Assembly: GCA_017459865.1 (NCBI GenBank)
Contig: JAFUCD010000008.1
Location: 73,151-137,150, forward strand
DNA: 64,000 bases
Direction of reading: 5' to 3'
From: Oscillospiraceae bacterium
GTDB lineage: Bacteria > Bacillota_A > Clostridia > Oscillospirales > Oscillospiraceae
Notes under the pieces: generated by a model
The model's database searches: none
Told to the model about the DNA's origin: nothing
What the model saw: the letters and a program-made list of their open reading frames with translations, nothing else
Translations under genes and position numbers: made by a program
Part shown: piece after piece, positions 44,801 to 53,682 of the stretch
How positions within the stretch are numbered: the stretch's first letter is position 1
How the letters are laid out: the number at the start of each line of letters is the position of its first letter

Positions 44801-46042
44801 ATGATTATGGATTGTGAGCGGTATACCGGGAAATGTGTGTGCGGCAGAGAGCACACCCTGGAAACCAAAAAGGTCGTTGTCGAGTATAACGCCCTTGCGA
44901 ATTTTGAGCAATACATGGCGGACGTCGGTCTTGCCGGCAAGCGCCGCACCGTTGTTTACGACACCAACATCTATAAGCTCACCGAGGGCAAGCATGTTGC
45001 CGCCGATCAGGAGATTGTTCTTGAGGGCAAGGGTCTGCGCTCTGAGGACATCCAGATCGAGGCCATGATGAAGGATCTGGACGATCCCGAAGTGATCGTC
45101 GCTTTCGGCGCCGGCACCATCATGGACTTCGGTCGCTATCCCGCGTTCAAGCTCGGCATCCCGTTCGTCGCGATCCCGACGCTTGCCTCCTCTGACGGCT
45201 TCACCGCCAATATCTGCTCCGTGATCCTGGATGGTCAGAAGAAGTCCATCCCCATGTGCGCGCCGATCCTGGTCGTTGCCGACCTCGATATCATTGCCGG
45301 TGCACCCGCGCGTCTGGTCGCCAGCGGCATCAACGACATCCTCGCCAAGTATGTCTCCCGCGTCGACTGGAAGATCGCGCGTCTCGTCGCTGACGAATAC
45401 TTCTGCCCGATGGTCGCGGATCTCGCGGACGAAGCGCTGGATATCATGCGTGAGGCCGCGGACAAATACGCCGCCACCGGCGAGGCGGATCACGAGGCCA
45501 TGACCATGGCGCAGATGAAGTCCGGTCTGACCATGCAGCTGCTCAATCACTCCCGCGCCGCCTCCGGTGCTGAGCACCTGATGGCGCATCTGGTCGAGAT
45601 GCAGCCGCCGCGTTTTGAGGGCGCGGAGGGCATCCACGGCGAGTGCGTCGGCGTCGGCACGTATCTGTGCGCGAAGCTGTATCATGAGCTGGCCGAGAAG
45701 ACCCCGAAGGCAAAGCCCTTTGAGCCGCTCACGGAGGCCTGGATCCGCGAGAAGTTCGGCGACCGTCTGGCCGACGGCATCATCAAGGAAAACGCCGATG
45801 ACATTCTGGGTCAGTTCGATCCGCAGAACATCGTCGATCATTGGGATGAGATCAAAGAGCTGATCGCCACCATCCCGCCCGCGGACGAGCTGGAAGCCCT
45901 CTACAAGGCCTGCGGCTCGAAGTATCTGCCGGAGCACATCGGCATCGATCCCGCCCTCACGGACGAGATGCTGCCCATCTCCGCCGCCATCCGCAACCGC
46001 CTGACGCTGGTTCGCATGCTGCGCGTGCTCGACTTCGAATAA
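44801..46042 (+). CDS. sn-glycerol-1-phosphate dehydrogenase (AraM/EgsA type)
   Basis: Reduces dihydroxyacetone phosphate to sn-glycerol-1-phosphate using NAD(P)H and a bound metal. The protein has 413 residues. The nucleotide-binding motif GAGTIMDFGRY, the PTLASSDGFT segment and the metal-binding region with HLMAH and HGECVGVG are in family order. This is the bacterial counterpart of the archaeal lipid-backbone enzyme; in Bacillus, AraM supplies heptaprenylglyceryl phosphate. A roughly 15-residue cysteine-containing N-terminal stretch (CERYTGKCVCG) precedes the fold. AGGAGGG lies about ten bases before ATG 44801. No geranylglyceryl-phosphate synthase-like gene is adjacent. Confidence 0.85.
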   Translation: MIMDCERYTGKCVCGREHTLETKKVVVEYNALANFEQYMADVGLAGKRRTVVYDTNIYKLTEGKHVAADQEIVLEGKGLRSEDIQIEAMMKDLDDPEVIVAFGAGTIMDFGRYPAFKLGIPFVAIPTLASSDGFTANICSVILDGQKKSIPMCAPILVVADLDIIAGAPARLVASGINDILAKYVSRVDWKIARLVADEYFCPMVADLADEALDIMREAADKYAATGEADHEAMTMAQMKSGLTMQLLNHSRAASGAEHLMAHLVEMQPPRFEGAEGIHGECVGVGTYLCAKLYHELAEKTPKAKPFEPLTEAWIREKFGDRLADGIIKENADDILGQFDPQNIVDHWDEIKELIATIPPADELEALYKACGSKYLPEHIGIDPALTDEMLPISAAIRNRLTLVRMLRVLDFE

Positions 46043-46053
46043 GCTTCATCACG

Positions 46054-46087
46054 AAAAATGCTCGTACCGATCGGTACGAGCATTTTT
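46054..46087. terminator. Bidirectional terminator
   Basis: A nearly perfect 34-base palindrome centred at 46070/46071 (AAAAATGCTCGTACC arm) between converging genes, with A- and T-runs at both ends. Confidence 0.93.
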
Positions 46088-46103
46088 CATGGAATCATAA
46101 GTA

Positions 46104-46868
46104 TCAGAGGAAGAGTTCGGGCTCCTTGCGGCTCTTGGCTTCCTTTTTGATCTTGGTCTCGACGAGCTTCAGCTCCAGCGGGTTGAGTTTGCGGACGTCG
46201 ACCGAGCAGTTGGCGACGCAGCGCATGCAGGAGATACACTTTCTTATGCTGGCGCCGAAAACGTGATCCATGCTGATGGCCTGCACGGGACATTTCTTCG
46301 CGCAGGTGCCGCAATAGAGACATCCTCTGGTGGCGTGCGGGACGAGACCGAGCTTGCCCATCGCCTTTTTATAGGGACGCTTTCCGGGCAGCTGGGGCTT
46401 CTTTGTGTCGCCGGCTTCCAGCTTGGCAAGGATCTTCTGTGCGAAGTCCTTCAGCTTCGCGGCGTCGGAGGTGTCCGGACGACCTGCGCCGAAATCATGA
46501 ACGATCGAGTGCTGCGCGATGGCGGCGACGCCGGCGATCACGTCAAAATCGCGCTCTCTGGCGAGATCCTCCATTTCGACCAGCGTATCCTCATAAGCGC
46601 GGTTGCCGTACACACAGAGCAGAACGGTTTTTGCGCCGCTGCCGTTGACCTTTTTGAAGCGCTCCGCCGCGAGCTGCGGCACACGTCCGCCGTAGCAGGG
46701 CATGGCGACAATGGCGATGGCCTCTTTGTCCGCGCGGATGCCTTCATAAAAAATGTCGTGCTCCGCGATATCTACAGCGCCGGTCAGCGTTCCGAGCTCG
46801 CGCGCAAGGATCTCGGCAGTTCTCGCCGTGCCGCCCGCCGGGCTGAACATGATCACATTTACTTTCAT
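46104..46868 (-). CDS. EFR1-type flavodoxin/ferredoxin fusion
   Basis: A 254-residue electron carrier. A flavodoxin-like domain covers about 1-150 (SPAGGTARTAEILA phosphate loop at 9-22), and two [4Fe-4S] clusters follow: CLYCGTCAKKCP and CISCMRCVANCS. This is the EFR1 family architecture, common in anaerobes. The partner is unknown. AGGAG precedes ATG 46868, and a TTGCGA/TAAAAT promoter lies at 46936-46908. It converges with the G1P dehydrogenase gene. Confidence 0.87.
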   Translation of the reverse strand: MKVNVIMFSPAGGTARTAEILARELGTLTGAVDIAEHDIFYEGIRADKEAIAIVAMPCYGGRVPQLAAERFKKVNGSGAKTVLLCVYGNRAYEDTLVEMEDLARERDFDVIAGVAAIAQHSIVHDFGAGRPDTSDAAKLKDFAQKILAKLEAGDTKKPQLPGKRPYKKAMGKLGLVPHATRGCLYCGTCAKKCPVQAISMDHVFGASIRKCISCMRCVANCSVDVRKLNPLELKLVETKIKKEAKSRKEPELFL

Positions 46869-46907
46869 AATGCAGTCTCCTCCCGCAGAATATTACAAAC
46901 TTTTATT

Positions 46908-46936
46908 ATTTTAGCATACATTTCTCTTGTTCGCAA
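46908..46936 (-). promoter_or_regulatory. Probable SigA promoter of the EFR1 gene
   Basis: On the minus strand TTGCGA (46936-46931), 17 bp, TAAAAT (46913-46908). Confidence 0.6.
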
Positions 46937-46958
46937 CCAAAATTCTGTGCGGTGTTTT

Positions 46959-46987
46959 TTGACAGGATACATGATTTGTTCTATAAT
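46959..46987 (+). promoter_or_regulatory. Consensus SigA promoter of the 47029 gene
   Basis: Perfect TTGACA (46959-46964), 17 bp, perfect TATAAT (46982-46987). Confidence 0.9.
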
Positions 46988-47028
46988 GGATCCATTCTAT
47001 GGATCATCAAATCAAGGAGGTGTGCCTG

Positions 47029-47445
47029 ATGTGGCGTGAGCTCTCGAGCGAAGCGGACTGTCTGCAATTTCTGGAGCAGATCCAGTTCTTCCACGACAGC
47101 TGTATCAAAGCGATGCGCTATACGAGCGGCGCTTATGTGGACGACCGGCTCTTCATGCATCCGATGAATGACGACAGGAGTCTGACCGTCGTTTTCCAGC
47201 GCCAGGGGAAAGACCCGACCACGTTTGAGATCCTGTTTCGGGGTCTGACAGGCTTGAAGCTGATCCCGGTCGACGAAGCATACACCTGCGAGATACTGGA
47301 CGCAACGCTGCTGCTGAAGGGAGATCGCATCTGGTGGTGCGACTGCGGCGGACTGTCCGAGGACGAGATCAAAGCCTATGACGGTACCGTGATCTGTGCC
47401 GAGAGCGCATGCTGGCGTGCTGTCGACGCGGATGTCGAGACCTGA
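47029..47445 (+). CDS. Hypothetical protein
   Basis: A 138-residue soluble protein with no signal peptide or membrane helix; no family recognised. It has a conserved-looking core (FFHDSCIKAMRY, then LTVVFQRQ and FEILFRGL) and a Trp/Cys-rich C-terminal part (WWCDCGG). Expression is well supported: a consensus promoter 17 bp spaced and AAGGAGG eight bases before ATG 47029. The next gene has its own equally perfect promoter, so the two are separate strong units. Confidence 0.7.
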   Translation: MWRELSSEADCLQFLEQIQFFHDSCIKAMRYTSGAYVDDRLFMHPMNDDRSLTVVFQRQGKDPTTFEILFRGLTGLKLIPVDEAYTCEILDATLLLKGDRIWWCDCGGLSEDEIKAYDGTVICAESACWRAVDADVET

Positions 47446-47462
47446 TCTCGGACAGATTTTCT

Positions 47463-47491
47463 TTGACAGAAGCTGATCCCTTTCGTATAAT
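47463..47491 (+). promoter_or_regulatory. Consensus SigA promoter of the 47519 gene
   Basis: Perfect TTGACA (47463-47468), 17 bp, perfect TATAAT (47486-47491). Confidence 0.9.
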
Positions 47492-47518
47492 GAAGAAAAC
47501 AGCAGGGAGGGAGTCTTT

Positions 47519-48034
47519 ATGGCAGCCAGATCACAAAACGCACGCGTCTATAACGTCCCGATGGATTATTTCGTTCAGAAAATGCGCGCGATCCACTCGA
47601 GCGGACTTGGCATGGAGCTGCGCGCCGAGGTGCCCCTGCCGAACGGTCTGCAGTATCCGCTCAAGCACGGCGTCAGCCTGTCTTCGTGGGGCGAGAACGT
47701 GACCGTGACGCTCGCGGATCAGGGCGGCTCGACCTATGTGGACATCGTCTCGGAGTGCGCGCTGCCGACGCAAATCGTCGATTGGGGCAAGAACAACCAA
47801 AATATCCTGAACATTTTTTCCTATCTGGAGCGGGACATGGGTGTGTATTTCCAGCAGCCCGCGGCGCAGATGCCGGCGGCTGAGCCTGCTTCCTTCCCGC
47901 AGCAGACTGCACAAAGCGCGCCTGTGCAGCGCAATACACCGCAGGGCGGCGTTCAGTTCTGTCCCAACTGCGGGGCGCAGATGCCGGCAACGGCGCGGTT
48001 CTGCACGGCCTGCGGCTGTCAGCTTTCCAGATGA
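47519..48034 (+). CDS. Small protein with C-terminal zinc ribbon
   Basis: A 171-residue soluble protein. The first 115 residues form an unrecognised alpha/beta domain (PMDYFVQKMRAI, PLPNGLQYPLKHG), a Gln/Ala/Pro-rich linker follows, and a zinc ribbon (CPNCGAQMPATARFCTACGC) ends the protein. It is the third zinc-ribbon protein of the window; the other two lie at 15336-17570. GGAGGG precedes ATG 47519. The function is unknown. Confidence 0.72.
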   Translation: MAARSQNARVYNVPMDYFVQKMRAIHSSGLGMELRAEVPLPNGLQYPLKHGVSLSSWGENVTVTLADQGGSTYVDIVSECALPTQIVDWGKNNQNILNIFSYLERDMGVYFQQPAAQMPAAEPASFPQQTAQSAPVQRNTPQGGVQFCPNCGAQMPATARFCTACGCQLSR

Positions 48035-48071
48035 CGCCGGCTGCATTTCGCGTTTTTGCACGATTTAGCCC

Positions 48072-48100
48072 TTGACAATTTGTGTATGTTGCAATATACT
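48072..48100 (+). promoter_or_regulatory. SigA promoter of the valS T-box leader
   Basis: TTGACA (48072-48077), 17 bp, TATACT (48095-48100). The start near 48107 is just before the T-box element. Confidence 0.85.
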
Positions 48101-48109
48101 TTTCATGAT

Positions 48110-48345
48110 AATGCGCAGAAGGGGAGGAGTATTCCCCGGCGGACCTCAGAGAGAAGGCGGTCGGTGCGAGCCTTTGGGATGCCGGAGAAGAAGGTCGCCT
48201 CGGAGCAGCCCGCTTGAACTTAAGTAGAGCGGGACGGGTCCTCCCGATACAGAGGCAAGAGTGCCGCGTTCACGGACGCGGAATTCAGGTGGTACCGCGG
48301 TTTTTGATCGCCCTGAAACGATTACAGTTTCGGGGCGATTTTTCT
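48110..48345 (+). promoter_or_regulatory. T-box riboswitch of valS
   Basis: Senses uncharged tRNA-Val. The diagnostic T-box sequence AGGTGGTACCGCGG is at 48287-48300, preceded by a stem with GAATTC. A stem I region with AGAGAG lies near 48148. A GTC that could be the valine specifier codon is at 48194-48196, but its placement in the specifier loop is not certain. The terminator stem (48307-48319 with 48327-48339, then TTTTT) follows the T-box, as in transcription-attenuating T-boxes. Confidence 0.93.
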
Positions 48346-48381
48346 GTCCCCGAAGGACGACACACGAAGGAGGAAACACAC

Positions 48382-51003
48382 ATGAAGGAACTGCCGAAGG
48401 TGTATGATCCCAAGCAGGTGGAGAAGAAGATCTATGACATGTGGGAGGCCGGCGGCTATTTCACGCCGCAGCCCGATCCCGCGAAGAAGCCGTTCTGCAT
48501 CTCCATGCCGCCCCCGAACGTCACGGGACAGCTCCACATGGGGCACGCCCTGGACGCGACGCTGCAGGATGTGCTGACGCGTTATAAGAGAATGCAGGGC
48601 TATTCCGCGCTCTGGCTGCCGGGCTATGACCACGCCGGCATCGCGACGCAGATCAAGGTCGAGGAAAATCTCCGCGAGGAGGAGGGACTCACGCGCCACG
48701 ATCTCGGACGTGAAAAATTCTTAGAGCGCGTCTGGGCGTGGAAGAACAAATTCGGCGGACGCATCGTGCAGCAGCAGAAGGTGCTCGGCGCCTCCTGCGA
48801 CTGGACGCGCAGCCGCTTCACGATGGACGAGGGATGCTCCCGCGCGGTGCGCGAGACGTTCTGTGAGCTCTATGAAAAGGGACTCATTTATAAGGGCAAC
48901 CGCATCATCAACTGGTGCCCGCATTGCCGCACGGCGCTCTCGGACGCTGAGGTCGAATACAAGGACATGCCGGGTCATTTCTGGCACATCCGCTATCCGA
49001 TCGAGGACAGCGACGAGGAATTCATCATCGCCACGACGCGCCCCGAGACCATGCTGGGCGACTCCGGCGTCGCGGTGCACCCGGACGATGAAAAATATCA
49101 GCATCTCGTCGGCAAGAACGCGATCCTGCCGCTCGTCGGCCGCAAGCTCCCGATCGTGGCGGACGATTATGTCGAGCTGGGCTTCGGCACCGGCGCGGTG
49201 AAGATGACGCCCTGCCATGACCCGAACGACTACGAGGTCGGTCTGCGTCATAATCTCGAGCAGATCCTGATCTTTGACGAGGACGCGCACGTCATCAACG
49301 GCGGCAAGTACAACGGCATGGACCGCGACGAGGCGCGCGAGGCGATCGTGGCGGATCTGGAGGCCGAGGGTTATCTCGTCAAGGTCGAGGACTACAGCCA
49401 CAACGTCGGCTGCTGCTATCGCTGCGGCTGCATCGTGGAGCCGATGACGAGCCCGCAGTGGTTCGTGAAGATGAAGCCGCTGGCACAGCCCGCGATCGAC
49501 TGCGTGCGCGACGGGCGGATCCAGTTCGTGCCGGAGCGCTTCAGCAAGACCTATTACAACTGGATGGAGAACGTGCATGACTGGTGCATCTCCCGCCAAC
49601 TCTGGTGGGGTCATCAGATTCCCGCGTGGTACTGCGACGACTGCGGTCATATCACAGTCTCGCGCACGGACGCCTGCGAGTGTGAGAAGTGCCACAGCAA
49701 GAACATTCATCAGGACGAGGACGTGCTGGACACCTGGTTCAGCTCCGCGCTCTGGCCGTTCTCCACGCTCGGCTGGCCGGACAAGACGGCGGATCTCGAT
49801 TACTGGTATCCGACCACGGTCATGGTCACCGGCTATGACATCATCTTCTTCTGGGTCGCGCGCATGATCTTCTCCGGCATGGAGCAACTCAAGGAGGTCC
49901 CGTTCTACAAGGTCTTCATCCACGGTCTCGTGCGCGATGACAAGGGCCGCAAGATGTCCAAGTCCCTCGGCAACGGTATCGATCCGCTGGAGATGGCGGA
50001 GACCTACGGCGCGGACGCGCTGCGCTTCAACCTCGTCACCGGCAACAGCCCCGGCAACGACATGCGCTTCTATGTGGAGAAGTGCGGCGCGATGCGCAAC
50101 TTTGCCAACAAGCTCTGGAACGCCTCCCGCTTTGTGATGATGAATCTCACGATCGAGAAAAACGAGCTGCCTGAGACGCTGGAGCTGGAGGACAAGTGGA
50201 TTCTCTCCAAGCTCAACAGCGTGAGCAAGGAGGTCTGTGAGAATCTGGATAAATATGAGCTCGGCATCGCCGCGGCGAAGATCTATGATTTTATCTGGGA
50301 CACCTACTGCGACTGGTATATCGAGCTGACGAAGCCGCGGCTCAACAGCGGTGACGAGGCGAAAAACCGCAGCGCGCAGCAGGTCCTGCTGTATGTGCTC
50401 ACGGAGATCCTGAAGCTTCTGCACCCGTTCATGCCGTTCATCACCGAGGAGATCTGGCAGGCGCTGCCGCACGACGGCGAGGCGCTCATGGTCGCGGAGT
50501 ATCCCAAGTTCAGCGAAGCGCTTGCCTTCCCGCAGGAGGAGCGGGACTTCGAGATGGTCATGGCGGCGATCAAGGGCGTGCGCAGCCGCCGCGCTGAGAT
50601 GAACGTGCCGCCCAGCAAGAAGGCGTCTCTGATCATCGTGGCAGATCGTCCGGAGGCGTTTGCGGCTGGGGAGATGTATATCTGCAAGCTCGCTTATGCC
50701 GACCATATCGAATTGACCGACAGCGTGCCCGAGAACGCCGACAAGATGGTCTCCGTCGTGACGAACGACGCCAGACTCTTCATGCCGATGGCAGAGCTGG
50801 TCGATCTCGATCAGGAACGCGCCCGTCTGGAAAAAGAGCTGGAGAAGGCGCGCAAAAACTATGAAAACCAGATGCGCAAGCTCTCCAACGAGTCGTTCGT
50901 GTCGCGCGCACCGGAGCAGGTCGTGCAGACCGAGCGCGACCGCGCTCAGAAGGCGAAGGCGCTGATCGAGAATCTGGAGGAAAGTCTGAAAAATCTCGGC
51001 TGA
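48382..51003 (+). CDS. valS: Valyl-tRNA synthetase
   Basis: Charges tRNA-Val. The protein has 873 residues, full length. The HIGH motif is HMGH at 52-55 inside [15 protein letters not shown], and KMSKS is at 524-528. The editing domain lies between them, and a C-terminal coiled coil (about 805-870) is typical of ValRS. AAGGAGG precedes ATG 48382. The open frame continues upstream into the T-box leader, but that part is not coding. Expression is controlled by the T-box. Confidence 0.97.
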   Translation: MKELPKVYDPKQVEKKIYDMWEAGGYFTPQPDPAKKPFCISMPPPNVTGQLHMGHALDATLQDVLTRYKRMQGYSALWLPGYDHAGIATQIKVEENLREEEGLTRHDLGREKFLERVWAWKNKFGGRIVQQQKVLGASCDWTRSRFTMDEGCSRAVRETFCELYEKGLIYKGNRIINWCPHCRTALSDAEVEYKDMPGHFWHIRYPIEDSDEEFIIATTRPETMLGDSGVAVHPDDEKYQHLVGKNAILPLVGRKLPIVADDYVELGFGTGAVKMTPCHDPNDYEVGLRHNLEQILIFDEDAHVINGGKYNGMDRDEAREAIVADLEAEGYLVKVEDYSHNVGCCYRCGCIVEPMTSPQWFVKMKPLAQPAIDCVRDGRIQFVPERFSKTYYNWMENVHDWCISRQLWWGHQIPAWYCDDCGHITVSRTDACECEKCHSKNIHQDEDVLDTWFSSALWPFSTLGWPDKTADLDYWYPTTVMVTGYDIIFFWVARMIFSGMEQLKEVPFYKVFIHGLVRDDKGRKMSKSLGNGIDPLEMAETYGADALRFNLVTGNSPGNDMRFYVEKCGAMRNFANKLWNASRFVMMNLTIEKNELPETLELEDKWILSKLNSVSKEVCENLDKYELGIAAAKIYDFIWDTYCDWYIELTKPRLNSGDEAKNRSAQQVLLYVLTEILKLLHPFMPFITEEIWQALPHDGEALMVAEYPKFSEALAFPQEERDFEMVMAAIKGVRSRRAEMNVPPSKKASLIIVADRPEAFAAGEMYICKLAYADHIELTDSVPENADKMVSVVTNDARLFMPMAELVDLDQERARLEKELEKARKNYENQMRKLSNESFVSRAPEQVVQTERDRAQKAKALIENLEESLKNLG

Positions 51004-51047
51004 GGTTCCGCTTTCTACAAAATTACCGCGGACAACAAGATATGATA

Positions 51048-51083
51048 GCACTGTATCCGGCGCGCCGGATGCAGTGCTTTTTT
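51048..51083 (+). terminator. Terminator of valS
   Basis: GCACTGTATCCGG (51048-51060) pairs with CCGGATGCAGTGC (51065-51077) with one wobble, followed by TTTTTT. No clear SigH promoter was found for the spoIIA operon in the 27 bases that follow. Confidence 0.88.
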
Positions 51084-51109
51084 CATTTTTACACATAGGA
51101 GGCGAAAGC

Positions 51110-51445
51110 ATGCAGACATTTTCAGATTACCGGGACGGGACCCTGACGATTTGTTTTCAGGGCGAGCTGGATCATTGCGCGGCGACGTCTGCGCTGGGCG
51201 CGGTCGAAGCCGCGGCAGAGGAATATATGCCCCGGCAATGCAGGCTGGATTTCTCCGGCCTGTCCTTCATGGACAGCTCCGGGATCGCGGTCATCCTGCG
51301 CTCGGATCGGCTGCTGCGGCAAAGCGGAGGCTTGGTTCGGATCGTCGGATGCAATGAGCAGATCCGGCGGGTGCTGGAGCTGTCAGGACTCGGGGACCGG
51401 ATCATCGCGGAAAAGGAGCAAAAAGAGGAGTGTGAGCTGTTTTGA
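51110..51445 (+). CDS. spoIIAA: Anti-sigma F factor antagonist SpoIIAA
   Basis: A STAS-domain protein of 111 residues that releases SigF from SpoIIAB when unphosphorylated. The phosphorylation site is in FMDSSGIAV; Ser57 corresponds to Ser58 of Bacillus SpoIIAA. SpoIIE, encoded at 23721, is its phosphatase. GGAGG lies before ATG 51110. Its stop overlaps the spoIIAB start. Confidence 0.93.
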   Translation: MQTFSDYRDGTLTICFQGELDHCAATSALGAVEAAAEEYMPRQCRLDFSGLSFMDSSGIAVILRSDRLLRQSGGLVRIVGCNEQIRRVLELSGLGDRIIAEKEQKEECELF

Positions 51446-51876
51446 ACGCTGAAAATTATATGAGACTCGAGTTTCCCGCGCGCAGCGTGAACGAGGGCTA
51501 TGCGCGTGCTGCGGTCGCGGCGTTTGCCGCGCAGCTGGATCCGACGATCGCCGAGATCGGAGATATCAAGACCGCGGTATCCGAGGCAGTCACGAACGCG
51601 GTCGTACACGCGTACCCGAATGAGATCGGCGTGGTGCAGATCCGCGCGCGCATTCTGCCGGATGATGTGCTGGAGCTTGTGATCAAGGACCGCGGCGTGG
51701 GCATCCCGGACATCGATCAGGCCCGCGCGCCGCTGTACACGACCGGCGGACCGGAGCGCAGCGGCATGGGCTTTACGATCATGGAGAGCTTCATGGATTC
51801 GCTGCGTGTGCGGTCGAGAACCGGGAAGGGGACGACCGTGACGATGCGGCGCAGGATCCGCCGCAGAAGCGCATAA
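51442..51876 (+). CDS. spoIIAB: Anti-sigma F factor and serine kinase SpoIIAB
   Basis: Binds SigF and phosphorylates SpoIIAA, in the forespore program. The protein has 144 residues with a GHKL ATPase fold: N-box EAVTNAVVHAYPN, G1 DRGVGIPD, and G2 GGPERSGMGFTIME. The start MNAENYMRLEFPARS aligns with the Bacillus protein if TTG 51442 is used; it overlaps the SpoIIAA stop (TTGA), and GAGGAG is 11 bases before. ATG 51460 would remove six residues. Confidence 0.93.
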   Translation: MNAENYMRLEFPARSVNEGYARAAVAAFAAQLDPTIAEIGDIKTAVSEAVTNAVVHAYPNEIGVVQIRARILPDDVLELVIKDRGVGIPDIDQARAPLYTTGGPERSGMGFTIMESFMDSLRVRSRTGKGTTVTMRRRIRRRSA

Positions 51877-52619
51877 TGGAGGACAATCTTGCGCTCATCC
51901 GACAGGCGCAGGCAGGTGACGCCGAGGCTGTGGATGCGCTCATCCGTCGAAACAGCGGACTGATCTGGAGCGTTGCGAAGCGTTTTTTCGGGCGCGGGCA
52001 GGATCCGGATGATCTGTATCAGCTCGGCTGTCTGGGGATGCTCAAGGCGATCAACAGGTTCGACCTTTCGTATGGCACGCAGTTTTCTACATACGCCGTG
52101 CCGAAGATCTCCGGGGAGATCATGCGCTTTCTGCGGGATGACAGCATGGTCAAGGTCAGCCGCGGGATGAAGGAGCGCGCCATGAAGCTGAGGCAGACGC
52201 GAAGCGCATTGGAGCAGCGTCTCGGACGGGAGCCGACGCTGTCGGAGCTCGCCGCGGAGACCGGACAGGAGGCGGAGGAGATCGCGGCAGCGCTGGCAGC
52301 GTCGGGCTTTGCGGATTCTCTGGAGCAGGAGAGCGGCGCGAACGGCGTCAGACTGGAGATGCTGCTCTCCGACCACAGCGAAGAGCGAATGCTGGAGCAT
52401 GTGGCGTTGCGTGCCGCGGTACAAAAGCTTCCTCTCCGCGAGCAAAAGGTGATCGGTCTGCGGTTTTATCGCGGCATGACGCAGCAGCGTGCGGCGGCGG
52501 TTCTGCAGATCTCACAGGTCCAGGTTTCGCGCGTCGAACGGCGTGCGATCGAGCTTCTGCGCCAGACGCTCTCTGAGGAGCCTGCGGGTGCCAATACCGG
52601 ATTTCATGACCAAAAATGA
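51876..52619 (+). CDS. sigF: RNA polymerase sigma-F factor
   Basis: First forespore-specific sigma factor. The protein has 247 residues. Region 2 has LYQLGCLGMLKAINRFDLSYG and FSTYAVPKISGEI; region 3 has KVSRGMKERA and REPTLSELA; region 4 has QQRAAAVLQISQVQVSRVER. The gene start shares an A with the spoIIAB stop (TAATG). Release by SpoIIAA after SpoIIE action completes the circuit encoded in this window. Confidence 0.95.
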   Translation: MEDNLALIRQAQAGDAEAVDALIRRNSGLIWSVAKRFFGRGQDPDDLYQLGCLGMLKAINRFDLSYGTQFSTYAVPKISGEIMRFLRDDSMVKVSRGMKERAMKLRQTRSALEQRLGREPTLSELAAETGQEAEEIAAALAASGFADSLEQESGANGVRLEMLLSDHSEERMLEHVALRAAVQKLPLREQKVIGLRFYRGMTQQRAAAVLQISQVQVSRVERRAIELLRQTLSEEPAGANTGFHDQK

Positions 52620-52644
52620 CCGTTTCGCATGAACGGTCATTTTT
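52612..52644 (+). terminator. Terminator of the spoIIA operon
   Basis: AAAAATGACCGTT (52612-52624) pairs with AACGGTCATTTTT (52632-52644). Confidence 0.92.
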
Positions 52645-52822
52645 GCTGTCCGGAAATCCTGCGCTTGCGTGACAAGTATCACAGTTTTGCAGAGGAACAG
52701 ATGCTATTCTAGTTATGAAAATTCGTAATATTACTTATACATATCGTTAAATCATTTTAGATCGATTCGACGAAGACATGAAAAAATTTATGAGATTTTT
52801 CAAAAACCATTAAAGATTTTTC

Positions 52823-52867
52823 ATCAACGTTGATCATGTTGACGATTATTTTGAAGTGTGATACTAT
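52823..52867 (+). promoter_or_regulatory. Promoter and palindrome before the ATPase-oxidoreductase genes
   Basis: TTGACG (52839-52844), 17 bp, TACTAT (52862-52867). A perfect 12-bp palindrome ATCAACGTTGAT (52823-52834) ends four bases before the -35, a usual place for a repressor or activator site. The gap 52645-52907 is AT-rich and otherwise shows nothing. Confidence 0.65.
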
Positions 52868-52907
52868 ATTATCAACAAAAAGATGATTGCAAAAGGGGCG
52901 TCTTCCA

Positions 52908-53609
52908 TTGAAAAAAATGTACGTCCTGATCGGCAATTACGGCAGCGGCAAGAGTGAGCTCGCGCTGAATTTTGCGTTCAAGGCTGCCGAATCCGGCAAG
53001 ACGGAATTGATCGATCTGGATATGGTCAATACATATTTCCGCCTCACAGAGCGCGGTAAAATGGTTAGTCAGAAGGAGATCCGTTTGGTATCTCCCAATT
53101 TTGCGTGTTCGGGCATCGAAACGCTCTCGCTTCCGGCTGAGGTCGCGTCTGCGTTTGCGCTCAACTGGGATACGGTCGTCTTCGACGTCGGCGGCGACGC
53201 GGTCGGCTCTACGGCGCTTGGCCGCTATCATGCCGATTTCATGGAGATGCCGCCGGAACAGCTGGAGGTTCTGAATGTTGTGAACATTCGCCGCCCGCTC
53301 GCCGGAACGGTGGAGAAGATCATCAAGCTGCAGGAGGAGATGCAGATCCATTCCCGCCTGAAGATCACCGGCATGATTAACAACACGAATCTGCAGACCA
53401 TGACGCGTCCGGACGAGCTGCGCGACGGCTATGAGCTGCTCAAGGAGGTCACCGAGCGCACCGGCGTTCCCGTGCTCTATACGACCGGAACCAAGGAGAT
53501 GCTCGATATCTTCGCGTCCGAGGGACACGACCCGAAGTATTACGGCGAGCTTTTCCCCATCGACATCTATATGAAGCGCGATTGGGAGAGCTACATCCAC
53601 AGTCTTTGA
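52908..53609 (+). CDS. P-loop ATPase of unknown function (copy beside the 2-oxoacid oxidoreductase)
   Basis: A 233-residue cytoplasmic ATPase-like protein. Walker A is GNYGSGKS at 9-16, with LIDLDMVNTYFR near 34-45 and VVFDVGGDAVGSTALGRYH near 89-107. It is a paralogue of the protein at 27173-27880 with colinear motifs over the whole length. TTG 52908 gives the same N-terminal length as the paralogue (KKMYVLIG versus KQIIVLIG); ATG 52917 is the alternative. It lies 73 bases upstream of the ferredoxin subunit gene with no terminator between, so it probably shares the operon. A cofactor or cluster delivery role is possible but not shown. Confidence 0.75.
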   Translation: MKKMYVLIGNYGSGKSELALNFAFKAAESGKTELIDLDMVNTYFRLTERGKMVSQKEIRLVSPNFACSGIETLSLPAEVASAFALNWDTVVFDVGGDAVGSTALGRYHADFMEMPPEQLEVLNVVNIRRPLAGTVEKIIKLQEEMQIHSRLKITGMINNTNLQTMTRPDELRDGYELLKEVTERTGVPVLYTTGTKEMLDIFASEGHDPKYYGELFPIDIYMKRDWESYIHSL

Positions 53610-53682
53610 TCACGGTGTAGATCCGCCTCAGAGCGGTTCACATAGAAGGTTATGCAATCTTGAATAGAAAAGAGGTAGCAAA

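Noticed and set aside
51004..51109. SigH promoter for the spoIIA operon
   Set aside because: Searched for RnAGGAwWW and GAAT elements; only partial matches inside valS upstream of its terminator, so no call is made.
52669..52682. CRP/FNR-like palindrome GTGA-N6-TCAC downstream of sigF
   Set aside because: It lies about 170 bases before the next -35 and is a single short match; too weak and too distant to call a regulator site.
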